From contig NZ_PXYG01000003.1 in assembly GCF_003012775.1 (NCBI RefSeq), forward strand, positions 124,001 to 188,000: a stretch of DNA of 64,000 nucleotides, written 5' to 3'. Positions within the stretch are counted from its first letter, which is position 1. The number at the start of each line of letters is the position of its first letter. Source of the stretch: Zobellella endophytica. GTDB lineage: Bacteria > Pseudomonadota > Gammaproteobacteria > Enterobacterales > Aeromonadaceae. The position numbers and the translations under genes are program-made. Of the stretch, positions 44,629-54,173 are shown one piece after another. Under the pieces are notes generated by a model that searched no databases, was not told where the DNA came from, and saw only the letters and a list, made by a program, of their open reading frames with translations.

Positions 44629-45561
44629 TCAGGCCGCGTGCGGGCGGCGGGCGGCATAGGCGCTGGCCGCTTCGCGTACCCAGCGGCCCTCTTCCCAGGC
44701 CTTGCGGCGGACGGCCAGACGCTCGTGGTTGCAGGGCCCCTGGCCGGCAATCACGGCGTAGAACTCGTCCCAGTCGATCTCGCCAAACTCGTAGTGGCCG
44801 GTTGCTTCGTTCCAGCGCAGATCCGGGTCCGGCACCGTCAGGCCCAGGGCGTGCACCTGGGGCACGGTGTTGTCCACGAATTTCTGGCGCAGCTCGTCGT
44901 TGCCGAAGCGCTTGATCTTCCAGGCCAGGCTCTGGGCGGAATGGGGCGAGTCGGCGTCGGAGGGGCCGAACATCATCAGCGCCGGCCACCAGAAGCGGTT
45001 TACCGCGTCCTGGGCCATCCGCTTCTGCTCCTCGCTGCCGTTGGCCAGGGCCATCATGGCCTCGAAGCCCTGGCGCTGGTGGAAGCTCTCTTCCTTGCAG
45101 ATGCGCACCATGGCCCGGGCGTAGGGCCCGTAGGAGGTACGGCACAGGGCCACCTGGTTGACGATGGCGGCGCCGTCCACCAGCCAGCCGATGGCCGGCA
45201 CGTCGGCCCAGCCCAGGGTGGGGTAGTTGAAGATGGAGGAGTACTTCATCCGGCCATCATTCAGCTTTTCCATCATCTCGTCCCTGTCCGCGCCCAGGGT
45301 TTCGGCGGCGCTGTACAGGTAAAGGGCGTGGCCCGCCTCGTCCTGCACCTTGGCCAGCAGCACCGCCTTGCGGCGCAGGCTGGGTGCCCGGGTGATCCAG
45401 TTGCCTTCCGGCAGCATGCCCACCACTTCGGAATGGCCGTGCTGGCCAATCTGGCGGATCAGGGTTTGGCGGTAGGCCTCCGGCATCCAGTCCTTGGGCT
45501 CTATGTTCACTTCGTCGCGTACGGCCTGTTCAAACCGTGCGAGCTGTTCGGCGTTTTCCAT
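44629..45561 (-). CDS. paaA: Phenylacetyl-CoA epoxidase catalytic subunit PaaA
   Basis: PaaA is the diiron catalytic subunit that forms ring-1,2-epoxyphenylacetyl-CoA. The 310-residue product has ferritin-like helices with iron ligands in [18 protein letters not shown] and [18 protein letters not shown] (Glu and His residues). [27 protein letters not shown] is typical of PaaA. The ATG at 45561 has AGGAGG seven bases upstream; the GTG just before it is less well placed. First gene of the paaABCDEFGHIJK operon, divergent from paaZ. Confidence 0.96.
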   Translation of the reverse strand: MENAEQLARFEQAVRDEVNIEPKDWMPEAYRQTLIRQIGQHGHSEVVGMLPEGNWITRAPSLRRKAVLLAKVQDEAGHALYLYSAAETLGADRDEMMEKLNDGRMKYSSIFNYPTLGWADVPAIGWLVDGAAIVNQVALCRTSYGPYARAMVRICKEESFHQRQGFEAMMALANGSEEQKRMAQDAVNRFWWPALMMFGPSDADSPHSAQSLAWKIKRFGNDELRQKFVDNTVPQVHALGLTVPDPDLRWNEATGHYEFGEIDWDEFYAVIAGQGPCNHERLAVRRKAWEEGRWVREAASAYAARRPHAA

Positions 45562-45829
45562 CACTCAACCTCCTGCACCAGGGTGTGCAACATTTCAAAA
45601 ACATGATGAAAACTTAATATGACACATAAAATATTACAATATATTTTTTAATGAATCATTTTATAGTTACATCAACACCTTGATATATAAGGAAATAAAA
45701 ACACAATGATCTGGGATTGCCGTATAAAATCCATAAAACATCGTTGACAAGTAGCCACAACAGCAACAAATTATGTAACACAATTTATGTTGATCGTGAT
45801 TTTTTGGTGTCGTATCCGAGGGAGGAGTG
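45562..45829. promoter_or_regulatory. Divergent paaA-paaZ promoter region, AT-rich
   Basis: The 268-bp gap is strikingly AT-rich compared with the genes on both sides. A -35-like TTGACA is at 45744-45749 facing paaZ, without an obvious -10 at ideal spacing. ATCAACA (about 45671-45677) and TGTTGAT (about 45787-45793) form a distant inverted pair, and a TGAATCA lies near 45652. PaaX should bind here, but I cannot find a clear match to the E. coli site TGATTC-N27-GAATCA. Confidence 0.6.
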
Positions 45830-47869
45830 ATGGAAAAACTGCAGAGCTATGTGGCCGGCCGCTGGCTGGCGGGAGAAGGCGAAGGACGCCTGGTGCGCCA
45901 CGCGGTCACCGGCGCCCCGCTGTATGAGGTGACCAGCCAGGGGCTGGACATGGCCGCCATGGTGGCCTGGGCCAAACAGGGCGGCCAGGCGCTGGCGGCC
46001 ATGAGCTTCCATCAGCGGGCCCATATGCTGAAGGCCCTGGCCAGCCACCTGGCGGAGCGCAAGGAGGAATTCTACGCCCTGTCCGCCGCCACCGGCGCCA
46101 CCCGCAAGGACGGCTGGATCGACATAGAAGGCGGCTTCGCCACCCTGTTCACCTATTCCAGCCTGGTGCGGCGCGAACTGAGCGACGAACGCATCCTGCT
46201 GGAAGACGACTGGATCCCCCTGTCGCGCCGGGGCGGCTTCGGCGCCCGCCACATGCTGACCCCCAAGCCGGGAGTGGCGGTGCACATCAACGCCTTCAAC
46301 TTCCCGGTGTGGGGCATGCTAGAAAAGCTGGCCCCCACCCTGCTGGCGGGCATGCCGGCCATCGTCAAGCCGGCCACCGACGGCGCCCAGCTCACCCAGG
46401 CGGTGGTGAAATGCGCGCTGGCGTCCGGCCTGCTGCCCGAGGGCGCCCTGCAGATCCTCTGCGGCGGGGTCAACGATCTGTTCGACCAGTTGGGCCCCCA
46501 GGACGTGGTCACCTTTACCGGCTCGGCCCACACCGGCCAGCAGCTGCGCGCCACCCCCCGTTTCAACCGCTGCTCCATCCCCTTCACCATGGAGGCGGAC
46601 TCGGTCAACAGCGCCATCCTGGTGGAGGGCGCCGACGCCGCCACCCAGGCCCTGTTCGTGCGCGAGGTGGTGCGGGAGATGACCACCAAGGCCGGCCAGA
46701 AGTGCACCGCCATCCGCCGCGCCTTTGTGCCCCGGGCCCTGCTGCCCCAGGTTCAGGACGCCCTGCTTGCCAAACTCGGCAAGGTGGTGCTGGGCGATCC
46801 GGCCCGGGAAGGGGTGACCATGGGTCCCCTGGCCAGCCAGCGCCAGCTGGCGGACGTGCGCGACAAGGTGGAGCAGCTGGCGAGCCAGGCCCGCATCCTG
46901 TGCGGCGGCCACCAGCAGCCCTTTGCGGTGGACGCCGAGGCCCCCGAAGCCGGCGCCTTCTACCCGCCCACCCTGCTGCGGTGCGACCAGCCCAAGGAAA
47001 GCCCGCTGGTGCACCAGACCGAGGCCTTCGGCCCGGTGTGCACCCTGCTGCCCTACGACGACGAAGCCGAGTTGCTGGAACTGGTGGCCCTGGGCGAAGG
47101 CAGCCTGGTCGCATCCCTGGTGTTCAACGCCGGTCAGGACATTTCCGCCCTGGTGGCGCAACTGGGCGCCTGGCATGGCCGGCTGCACCTGCTCGATCCC
47201 GTCAGCGCCGAGGAGAGCACCGGCCACGGCTCGCCCCTGCCCCACCTGGTGCACGGCGGCCCCGGCCGGGCCGGCGGCGGCGAGGAGATGGGCGGCCTGC
47301 GCGCGGTGAAACACTATATGCAGCGCACCGCGGTGCAATCTTCCCCCGGCGCCATGACCCAACTGAGCCACAGCTGGACCACCGGCGCCCCCGTGGTGGA
47401 AGACAGGGTGCACCCCTTCCGCAAATACTTCGAGGAGCTGGCCGTGGGCGAGCGCCTGCTGACCGCCCGCCGCACCGTGACCGAGGCCGACATCGTCAAC
47501 TTCGGCTGCCTGAGCGGGGATCACTTCTATGCCCATATGGACAAGATTGCCGCCGCCGAATCCCTGTTCGGCGAGCGGGTGGCCCACGGCTACTTTGTGG
47601 TGTCCGCCGCCGCCGGCCTGTTCGTGGACGCGGCACCGGGCCCGGTGATCGCCAACTACGGCATGGAAGGGCTGCGCTTTATCGAGCCGGTGAAGATAGG
47701 CGACACCATACAGGTGGAGCTGACCTGCAAGCAGAAAACCCGCAAGCCCAGGCGCACCCCGGACGATCTGCCCCAGGGCGTGGTGGTGTGGGACATCAAG
47801 GTCAAGAACCAGCGCGACCAGCTGGTGGCCAGCTACGACATCCTGACCCTGGTGCAGGCGAAGGAATAA
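45830..47869 (+). CDS. paaZ: Bifunctional oxepin-CoA hydrolase/aldehyde dehydrogenase PaaZ
   Basis: PaaZ opens the oxepin-CoA ring and oxidises the resulting aldehyde. The 679-residue protein has an aldehyde dehydrogenase N-domain (about 1-515) with [29 protein letters not shown] and the catalytic Cys in [15 protein letters not shown]. Then comes a MaoC-like hydratase domain (about 535-675) with [18 protein letters not shown] and [15 protein letters not shown]. Length matches E. coli PaaZ (681). The ATG at 45830 follows GGAGG; a GTG immediately before it also fits. It diverges from paaA and shares its promoter region. Confidence 0.97.
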   Translation: MEKLQSYVAGRWLAGEGEGRLVRHAVTGAPLYEVTSQGLDMAAMVAWAKQGGQALAAMSFHQRAHMLKALASHLAERKEEFYALSAATGATRKDGWIDIEGGFATLFTYSSLVRRELSDERILLEDDWIPLSRRGGFGARHMLTPKPGVAVHINAFNFPVWGMLEKLAPTLLAGMPAIVKPATDGAQLTQAVVKCALASGLLPEGALQILCGGVNDLFDQLGPQDVVTFTGSAHTGQQLRATPRFNRCSIPFTMEADSVNSAILVEGADAATQALFVREVVREMTTKAGQKCTAIRRAFVPRALLPQVQDALLAKLGKVVLGDPAREGVTMGPLASQRQLADVRDKVEQLASQARILCGGHQQPFAVDAEAPEAGAFYPPTLLRCDQPKESPLVHQTEAFGPVCTLLPYDDEAELLELVALGEGSLVASLVFNAGQDISALVAQLGAWHGRLHLLDPVSAEESTGHGSPLPHLVHGGPGRAGGGEEMGGLRAVKHYMQRTAVQSSPGAMTQLSHSWTTGAPVVEDRVHPFRKYFEELAVGERLLTARRTVTEADIVNFGCLSGDHFYAHMDKIAAAESLFGERVAHGYFVVSAAAGLFVDAAPGPVIANYGMEGLRFIEPVKIGDTIQVELTCKQKTRKPRRTPDDLPQGVVVWDIKVKNQRDQLVASYDILTLVQAKE

Positions 47870-47931
47870 CGACACCGGGGCCATGCCCCGTTCTACCCGC
47901 CGGTGCCCGGGCATGGCCGGCGGGCCTTTTA

Positions 47932-47956
47932 CGCCAGTCTGCGACTGGCGTTTTTT
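47932..47956 (+). terminator. Terminator of paaZ
   Basis: An 8-bp stem (CGCCAGTC at 47932-47939, GACTGGCG at 47943-47950) with loop TGC is followed by six Ts. It lies 63 bp past the paaZ stop and almost touches the end of the convergent ligase gene. Confidence 0.88.
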
Positions 47957-47959
47957 CGT

Positions 47960-49354
47960 CTATTCCCGGGCCAGCGTTGCCACGGGCTGCGCAGACAACC
48001 GACCGTCGCTCCAGAAACGCGGCGCCAGCCTGAGTGTCTCCCCCTGCCCTTGCTGCCCACGACCCCTTTCATAGGTGTGTTCGACATGCTCCCGGCTCTC
48101 CGTCACATAAGCCGCCAGCACCATCAGGGCCAGCACCGCCAACAGCTTCACGGCCGCCGTACTCCGTGCCGACAGCGACGGCCCCGGCCGGTATGAGCGG
48201 TACAGTCCAAACGCCATCCCCAGCACCAGCACCAGCATCAATTGGCTGACCGGCATCACGATCACACCGCTCAGCAGCGACTGCAGCGCCGCCGTGGCCA
48301 TGGCGGCGGTCAGCATCACAAACCAGACCGGCTCGACCCGGCTGCTCACCCTCCCCAGCACCACGGTCCGGGCCAGTCGCAGCCAGCGTACCGCCGCCCA
48401 AACCAGGAGCACCAGCACCATCCCCAGGGCGGGCAACCCCCACTCTGCCGCCAGTTGCAAGGGGGCGCTATGCGGGTGACGAGGGCCAGCCACGGTATCC
48501 GCGGCGAGCTGCATCGGTCCGACACCGAACCAGGGGTGATGCGAGATCTGCTCGATTGCCCGGGCCCAGAGCTGCTCGCGGCTGGACAGTCCGGCGGACA
48601 GCAGGCGGCTGCGTTCGGGATCGAGTCCGGGGGCATCGAACAGCAGCCAGGCCAGGATGGCCCCCAGCACCGCCACTCCCAGGGTGGCCAGGGCGAAGCG
48701 CCGCCCCGGCCGCCCCAGCAGCAGGCCCCGTCCCTGGGTCTGCCAGATCAGGGCCCAGTGCATGCCGAGGCTCAGCAACAGCAGGCCCCACCAGGTCGGC
48801 GCCGACAGCCAGGTCGGGCGAGGCAGGAACAGCAGGCCGGTGAGCACGGGCAGCAGCCAGCCCTGGTACTGGTTGAAAAAACGGGGATTGATAAAACCGT
48901 GCATCGGCTCATGGCCGCTCACCCCGCCCTGTAGCCGGTACAGGACGATCAGATAGACGAGGGCGATCAGCACATAGGCCAGCGCCGACAACAACCAGCA
49001 TGGCTTGACCCACAGTGCCAGCGCCGCCGGGTACCGATCGATCAGGGTAGCGGTGATGTACACTGCCAGCAGCAGCAGCGCAAAGAGGCTGACCTCTACC
49101 AGTTGGTCCAGCACCAAACCGTTGATGCCAGCCGACGCCAGGCCCCAAAACAGAAACCACGCCAGCAGCCGGTATCCGGCCAGCAGGGGGGCTCGGGCGG
49201 CGATCAGGAACACCACCAGCAGCGCCAGCAGCAGTAGTTGCCCCAGCCGCTGGGTATCGTAACTGAGCAGGGGGAGCAACCAGGAAAAAGCGGGGATCAG
49301 CAAGGTGGCCAGCAACAGCCCCCCCGCCAGGAAACCAGACAGCTTGTCGGACAC
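47960..49354 (-). CDS. O-antigen ligase/polymerase-like membrane protein (Wzy_C family)
   Basis: The 464-residue protein is a polytopic membrane protein with about 10-12 hydrophobic segments and a large periplasmic loop. The loop has the Wzy_C signature: RGLLLGRPGRRF, SSREQLWARAIEQISHHPWFGVGP, then RHPHSAPLQLAAEWGLPALG. The Arg and His residues resemble those needed in WaaL and PglL ligases. The start is a GTG (49354) with GAGG upstream. No other polysaccharide or pilin gene is nearby, so whether it ligates O-antigen or glycosylates a protein is open. Confidence 0.85.
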   Translation of the reverse strand: MSDKLSGFLAGGLLLATLLIPAFSWLLPLLSYDTQRLGQLLLLALLVVFLIAARAPLLAGYRLLAWFLFWGLASAGINGLVLDQLVEVSLFALLLLAVYITATLIDRYPAALALWVKPCWLLSALAYVLIALVYLIVLYRLQGGVSGHEPMHGFINPRFFNQYQGWLLPVLTGLLFLPRPTWLSAPTWWGLLLLSLGMHWALIWQTQGRGLLLGRPGRRFALATLGVAVLGAILAWLLFDAPGLDPERSRLLSAGLSSREQLWARAIEQISHHPWFGVGPMQLAADTVAGPRHPHSAPLQLAAEWGLPALGMVLVLLVWAAVRWLRLARTVVLGRVSSRVEPVWFVMLTAAMATAALQSLLSGVIVMPVSQLMLVLVLGMAFGLYRSYRPGPSLSARSTAAVKLLAVLALMVLAAYVTESREHVEHTYERGRGQQGQGETLRLAPRFWSDGRLSAQPVATLARE

Positions 49355-49844
49355 CGGATAGCCTCGCTGAACCTAACGCCGGGCCACAAGCAGCGTGCCG
49401 AACCGGCGTGAATGAAAGTGGACAGCTTCAGATATACACCGATTCGTTCGGAACCGCCAGTCATCTCCCGGTCCGGCAGCCCGCCGTCCCCGATGGGGTA
49501 TGACACTGCCCCCGTTTGTGGGGCTATGTCCCCACAAGCGGGGAAAATGCCCCTCGCCATCCCCTTAATCCACATCCACGGCTGCCCGGTTTCACCCCTC
49601 GGCGCCCCACTGCTATACCAGCGTGCCGAAGCGTCAAAGACTGGCGCGCTCCTTGCTGGGGATCCCAATGTCGGTGGCCGTTTGCGGTGTCGACAGGATC
49701 AGACAATGACCAACAGGGAGAAAAGCCACGGCGTCCGGGCACGGCCGGCGCCGAGGTAAGCGGTTGCGGCGCCCGTCCCGGGCGCATCGAGAGGCGAAAG
49801 GCGTGGCATGCCAGGGACGGCATGCCCGGCGGAGGGTGACAAGA
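49355..49844 (+). promoter_or_regulatory. Leader region of the multicopper oxidase operon with three hairpins
   Basis: No convincing gene lies here. A long inverted repeat at 49510-49543 (CCCCGTTTGTGGGG then CCCCACAAGCGGGG, one mismatch, 6-nt loop) lies about 300 bp before the oxidase gene. Closer to it are hairpins at 49769-49785 (GCGCCCG/CGGGCGC) and 49805-49826 (GGCATGCC/GGCATGCC). The ribosome-binding site GGAGGG follows at 49831-49836. The first could be an operator or terminator, and the others could regulate translation. No known riboswitch matched. Confidence 0.5.
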
Positions 49845-52800
49845 ATGAACAGCAGCACAACCCCGGCACAAGGACTCCGATACACCGGCATCGCCACGGC
49901 AGTGCTGCTGACCCTGGGCCTGGCGAGCGCCGCCCCGGTCGACGACGTCGGCCCGCCACCGGCCACCGACCCGTCCGCCTTCGTCGATCCACCGGCCGAC
50001 AACAGGGCCGCGCTGGCGGAGCTGCTGACTCTGCCGGCGGCCTACAAAGGAGCATTGGAAATGCCCGATAACGTTTTCGGCGACAGGACCACACCGCTCG
50101 CCGAAAACGTGCTGCAGCCCGACGATCAGCCCTCCTTCGATTATCCCTCCGAGGGACCGGCCAGCCCGCTCTACGGCGCCAGGCCCTTCACCCAGCACAT
50201 GCTGCGCTTCGAAGCCTTTGGCATGGAAAAGGTGGATCCGACGGTGCCCGCAGGCAACATCCGCTTTCCGCAGCCCAGCACGGGTCCGGCGCCGGAGCAG
50301 GATCCCCTGTACCTGGCCCGCAGCAGCCCGGCCGGCAGCGCCCTGGATGCTTTCCTGCAACAACCGGGGTTCCATCCGTTTCCCACCCAGTTTGCCAATG
50401 TGCTGGACCGTAACCCCTGGAAGGCGCACATCGAGCACTTCCTCAACCGCAGCCTGGTCGGCGCCCCCGCCGAAGGCCGCCCCCCCGGCAAAGGCTGGTC
50501 ACACCAACGCTGGAACGAATTCTATCCCCAGGTGGGCTTCAAGACGGTGCAGGCCGGCTCCCGGGTCAACAGCGGGATCCTAGACAGCAAACAGACCCAT
50601 GGTTACACCAACGGAGAATTCGGCCCCGGCGGCCTCTATTACCACAATGGCAGCAGCAGGGGGCTCGCCGTGCGTTTCCACCCCAAGATGCCGGTGCAGG
50701 ACCACAAGTCGCTCTGGACCTTCGACGGCACCCTGCCGCCCAAGCTGCTTATGGCCCGCCATGGCCAGCCGATACTGATGCGCCATTATAACGCCCTGCC
50801 CATCGATCCGGCGGCCAACCGGGGCTTCGGCCTGCACACCATCACCACCCATGAGCACAACGGCCATGTGCCGGCGGAGAGCGACGGCTACGCCAACGCC
50901 TTCTTCTTTCCCGGCCAGTTCTACGATTACCGCTGGCCGATGCAGCTGGCCGGCTACGACAGCATCAACACCACCGCCGAGGATCCCCGCGCCGCTTTTC
51001 CCTGCGAGCCCGGCGAAACCCTGTGGGTCAACGACACCAATCCCGGCCTCAAAAACTGCGACAACGGCAGTATCCGCATCCGCGGCGACTGGCGGGAGAC
51101 CATGAGCACTCACTGGTTCCACGATCATATGCTCGACTTCACCGCCCAGAACGTCTACAAGGGCAACGCCGCCATGATGAACTACTACAGCGCCCTCGAC
51201 CGGGGCAACGAGGGGTTCGAGGACGGAGTCAACCTGCGCTTTCCCAGCGGCACCGCCTATTCCTGGGGCAACCGCGACTACGACGTCAACCTGATCATCG
51301 CCGACAAGGCCTGGGATCCGAGCGGCCAGCTGTGGTTCAACCCCTTCAATACCGACGGCTTCCTCGGCGACCAGATGCTGGTCAACTGGCTGTACAAACC
51401 CTACCTGGACGTGCGCGCCCGCAGCTACCGGTTCCGCCTCCTCAACGGCTCGGTGTCCCGCTACTTCAAGATTGCGGTAGTGCGGGAGATCTCCGGCGGC
51501 GGCGGCGAATTTCCCGGCCCGGACGGCTCGGGCGTCTCCTACGACCGGGTGCCCTTCCACCTGATCGCCAATGACGGCAACATCATGGAGCATGCTATCC
51601 CCTTCGACGGCAGCCGGGATCTGGACGGCGACGGCGACCTGGACGATCACCACGGCATCATGCCGGAACAGGGTATCGCCGAGCGCTACGACATCATCAT
51701 CGACTTCTCCAAGCACGGCATCCAGCCGGGCGACAGGATCTACTTCGTCAACCTGATGGAGCACGACGACGGCCGCAACCCGGAGGAAGCCATCCCACTG
51801 GACGAGGTGCTGTCCGAGGAATACAAGGCGGTCACTCGGCAAACCGACAAGGGCCTACGCTGGCGGGATGGCGACCCCGTGGTAGGCAAGTTCCTGCAGT
51901 TTAATGTCAAGCCTTACGCCGGCCAGGATCTGAGCATGAACCCGGCGGAGTACGAGCCGGGCGGCAAGAAGATGATCCCGCTCACCATCGACCGGGACGA
52001 TCCGGAGATGCAGGCCAAACTGCGGCAGGCGCGCAAGCGTACCTTCGAATTCAGCCGCTCCGACGGCACCGACGAAAACCCCTGGACCATACAGACCGAC
52101 GACGGTTTCGGCTACGCCATGGACCCCCGGCGCATCTCGGCGGCGCCCCAGTTGGACACCGGCCCGACCGACGCCGGCTTCAGCGGCGACACCACCCTGG
52201 AGGTATGGCGGCTCGACAACAGCGGCGGTGGCTGGAGCCACCCGGTGCATGTGCACTTCGAGGAAGGGGTGATCCTGAGCCGCGACGGCAAGGCCCCGCC
52301 GGAATGGGAAAAGTGGGCACGCAAGGACGTATTCCGTATCGGGCGCGAGGATGAAGCCTCCGAAGTGGTCGAAATCGCCTTCCGCTTCCGGGAGTTTGCC
52401 GGCACCTATATGGAGCACTGCCACAACACCCAGCATGAGGACACCGCCATGCTGCTGCGCTGGGATCTGGAACAGCCGGGACAGTTCCAGCTGATGCCCA
52501 CCCCCCTGCCCAGTTGGGACGGGGTACGTTATGTGAACTCGGTGGCCCTGCCCACCGCCCGTACCGGCTTCCGGGACGACGACGATGAAAGCCGGGATGA
52601 TGGCGGCAGTATTGACGATATTGTCGATAATGATGATGGGCTTGGCGACAACGGCAACACCGATGACGGACTGGCCGACAACGGCGACGGCAACACCGAT
52701 GGCGGACTGGCCGACAACGGCGACGGCAACACCGGTGACGGACTGGCCGACAACGGCGACGGCAACACCGGTGACGGACTGGCCGACAACGATGACGGCA

Positions 52801-53111
52801 ACAGTGGAGACGATCTCGCCGATGTCGGTGACAGCCGGGATGACGACCGCAACCGCAACGCCCGGGACGAACGCCGCGACCGGGACGACGACCGCAACCG
52901 CAACGCCCGGGACGAACGCCGCGACCGGGACGACGACCGCAACCGCAATACCCGGGACGAACGCCGCGACCGGGACGACGACCGCAACCGCAATACCCGG
53001 GACGAACGCCGCGACCGGGACGACGACCGCAACCGCAACAACAACCGCCGGAGCGATGAGCTCCGACGATCCGCCGGGATCACCCCGGTGGCCTCCTTCG
53101 TAGACCGCTAA
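49845..53111 (+). CDS. Secreted multicopper oxidase with long repetitive charged tail
   Basis: The 1088-residue protein has a signal peptide (YTGIATAVLLTLGLASAAPV) and four copper motifs: HEHNGH (336-341), HWFHDH (423-428), HPVHVH (799-804) and HCHNTQHEDTAM (858-869), the last with the type 1 Cys859, His864 and Met869. The two pairs lie far apart, so it is a large multidomain oxidase, longer than CueO or CopA. From about 908 the tail is low-complexity: Asp/Asn/Gly repeats (DGLADNGDGNT units), then Asp/Arg/Asn repeats (DDDRNRNARDERR units). Start at 49845, after GGAGGG. A SCO-cytochrome gene follows 18 bp on. Large oxidases near SCO-like proteins occur in manganese-oxidation loci (Bacillus mnx), so oxidation of Mn(II) or another metal is possible; substrate unproven. 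Confidence 0.9.
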   Translation: MNSSTTPAQGLRYTGIATAVLLTLGLASAAPVDDVGPPPATDPSAFVDPPADNRAALAELLTLPAAYKGALEMPDNVFGDRTTPLAENVLQPDDQPSFDYPSEGPASPLYGARPFTQHMLRFEAFGMEKVDPTVPAGNIRFPQPSTGPAPEQDPLYLARSSPAGSALDAFLQQPGFHPFPTQFANVLDRNPWKAHIEHFLNRSLVGAPAEGRPPGKGWSHQRWNEFYPQVGFKTVQAGSRVNSGILDSKQTHGYTNGEFGPGGLYYHNGSSRGLAVRFHPKMPVQDHKSLWTFDGTLPPKLLMARHGQPILMRHYNALPIDPAANRGFGLHTITTHEHNGHVPAESDGYANAFFFPGQFYDYRWPMQLAGYDSINTTAEDPRAAFPCEPGETLWVNDTNPGLKNCDNGSIRIRGDWRETMSTHWFHDHMLDFTAQNVYKGNAAMMNYYSALDRGNEGFEDGVNLRFPSGTAYSWGNRDYDVNLIIADKAWDPSGQLWFNPFNTDGFLGDQMLVNWLYKPYLDVRARSYRFRLLNGSVSRYFKIAVVREISGGGGEFPGPDGSGVSYDRVPFHLIANDGNIMEHAIPFDGSRDLDGDGDLDDHHGIMPEQGIAERYDIIIDFSKHGIQPGDRIYFVNLMEHDDGRNPEEAIPLDEVLSEEYKAVTRQTDKGLRWRDGDPVVGKFLQFNVKPYAGQDLSMNPAEYEPGGKKMIPLTIDRDDPEMQAKLRQARKRTFEFSRSDGTDENPWTIQTDDGFGYAMDPRRISAAPQLDTGPTDAGFSGDTTLEVWRLDNSGGGWSHPVHVHFEEGVILSRDGKAPPEWEKWARKDVFRIGREDEASEVVEIAFRFREFAGTYMEHCHNTQHEDTAMLLRWDLEQPGQFQLMPTPLPSWDGVRYVNSVALPTARTGFRDDDDESRDDGGSIDDIVDNDDGLGDNGNTDDGLADNGDGNTDGGLADNGDGNTGDGLADNGDGNTGDGLADNDDGNSGDDLADVGDSRDDDRNRNARDERRDRDDDRNRNARDERRDRDDDRNRNTRDERRDRDDDRNRNTRDERRDRDDDRNRNNNRRSDELRRSAGITPVASFVDR
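52640..53045 (+). repeat. In-frame minisatellites in the oxidase tail
   Basis: Two in-frame repeat blocks occur here. From about 52650 to 52810 a 36-nt unit encoding DGLADNGDGNTG is repeated about four times. From about 52840 to 53040 a 45-nt unit encoding a DDDRNRN(A/T)RDERRDR pattern is repeated four times, plus a partial copy. Copies are nearly identical at DNA level, so the tail length may vary between strains by slippage. Confidence 0.9.
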
Positions 53112-53129
53112 CACCAGGGAGAACGAAAG

Positions 53130-54161
53130 ATGGAACGAAATCCTTATTCATGGTGCAAAGGGGCCCTGCTGGGCCTGTTTTGCCTATTATTTGTCCAGGG
53201 GACGACCGCCAGCCCCTGGGGAGCCGACTATTTCCCCAATACACTGCTGGTCAACCAGCATGGCGAGGAGGTCCGCTTCTTTGACGATCTGCTCAAGGAC
53301 AAGGTGGTGGCAATCAACTTCATCTTCACCAGTTGCACCGACTCCTGCCCGCTGGAGACCGCCCGCCTGAAGCAAGTGCAGGACCTGCTCGGAGACAGGG
53401 TCGGCCGGGACATCTTCTTCTATTCGATCACCATAGATCCGCAAACCGATACCCCCGAGGTGCTCAGGCAGTATGCCGAACGGTTCCGGGTCGGGCCCGG
53501 CTGGCAGTTCCTGACCGGCGCCGAACAGGATATCGATCGGTTGCGCCAGAAGCTCGGCCTCTTTATCGAAGGAGTCGACGACAGTCCCGATAACAACCAC
53601 ACCATCACCATGATCGTCGGCAACCAGAGTACCGGCCGCTGGATGAAGGCATCGCCGTTCGAGAACCCCTACATACTGGCGGATCGGCTGGGCAACAGCC
53701 TGCATAACTGGAAGCAGGCGGTGGCGATGGACAACAGCTACGAGGAAGCCCCCGAGCTGCGAGCCCCCTCCACCGGTGAACAACTGTTTCGCACCCGCTG
53801 CTCCTCCTGCCATACCCTGGGCGACAACGAGCATGCGGGCATGCGCGGCATTGGTCCGGATCTGCTGGGCGTCACCCGCAACCGGGATCCCGCCTGGCTG
53901 GTCCGCTGGATCAAGGAGCCCGACCGCATGCTGGAAGAAAAGGATCCCCTCGCCCTGGCCCTGTACGAACAGTATAACCGGGTGTCGATGCCGAACCTGC
54001 GCCTGAATGACAGCCATGTCCATGCCCTGCTGGCCTATATCGAGGAGGAAACCGAACGGCTGATGCCGGCCGAGCCCGCACCGGCCCCCATGGATCACAG
54101 CGCCCATCACCAGGGCGATGGTGGAGGTCATAGTGACGGCCATGGCGACCACCAGCACTGA
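53130..54161 (+). CDS. SCO1/SenC-cytochrome c fusion protein with His-rich tail
   Basis: The 343-residue protein has a signal peptide (about 1-28). A SCO thioredoxin-like domain follows (about 30-195) with the copper motif CTDSC (Cys69, Cys73) and His157 in NNHTITMIV. A class I cytochrome c domain (about 212-310) comes next with CSSCH (224-228) and the axial Met287 in VSMPNL. The last 20 residues are His-rich (DHSAHHQGDGGGHSDGHGDHQH in parts) and probably bind metal. The gene is 18 bp after the oxidase gene. It may deliver copper to the oxidase and carry its electrons; both are inference. The fusion is unusual next to a multicopper oxidase. Confidence 0.92.
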   Translation: MERNPYSWCKGALLGLFCLLFVQGTTASPWGADYFPNTLLVNQHGEEVRFFDDLLKDKVVAINFIFTSCTDSCPLETARLKQVQDLLGDRVGRDIFFYSITIDPQTDTPEVLRQYAERFRVGPGWQFLTGAEQDIDRLRQKLGLFIEGVDDSPDNNHTITMIVGNQSTGRWMKASPFENPYILADRLGNSLHNWKQAVAMDNSYEEAPELRAPSTGEQLFRTRCSSCHTLGDNEHAGMRGIGPDLLGVTRNRDPAWLVRWIKEPDRMLEEKDPLALALYEQYNRVSMPNLRLNDSHVHALLAYIEEETERLMPAEPAPAPMDHSAHHQGDGGGHSDGHGDHQH

Positions 54162-54173
54162 GGCCGATGGGGT

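Noticed and set aside
45640-45800. A PaaX operator of the E. coli type
   Set aside because: Only a single TGAATCA-like half-site was found; the second half is missing at the right spacing.
46319-47914. A 531-codon minus-strand ORF
   Set aside because: It is antisense to paaZ, with a low-complexity product and no recognisable domain.
49412-49759. A 115-codon plus-strand ORF before the oxidase gene
   Set aside because: It crosses the inverted repeats and shows no domain and no convincing ribosome-binding site.
49690-49840. A known riboswitch (c-di-GMP, Mn or Moco type) upstream of the oxidase
   Set aside because: Hairpins are present, but I could not match the conserved core of any class by eye.
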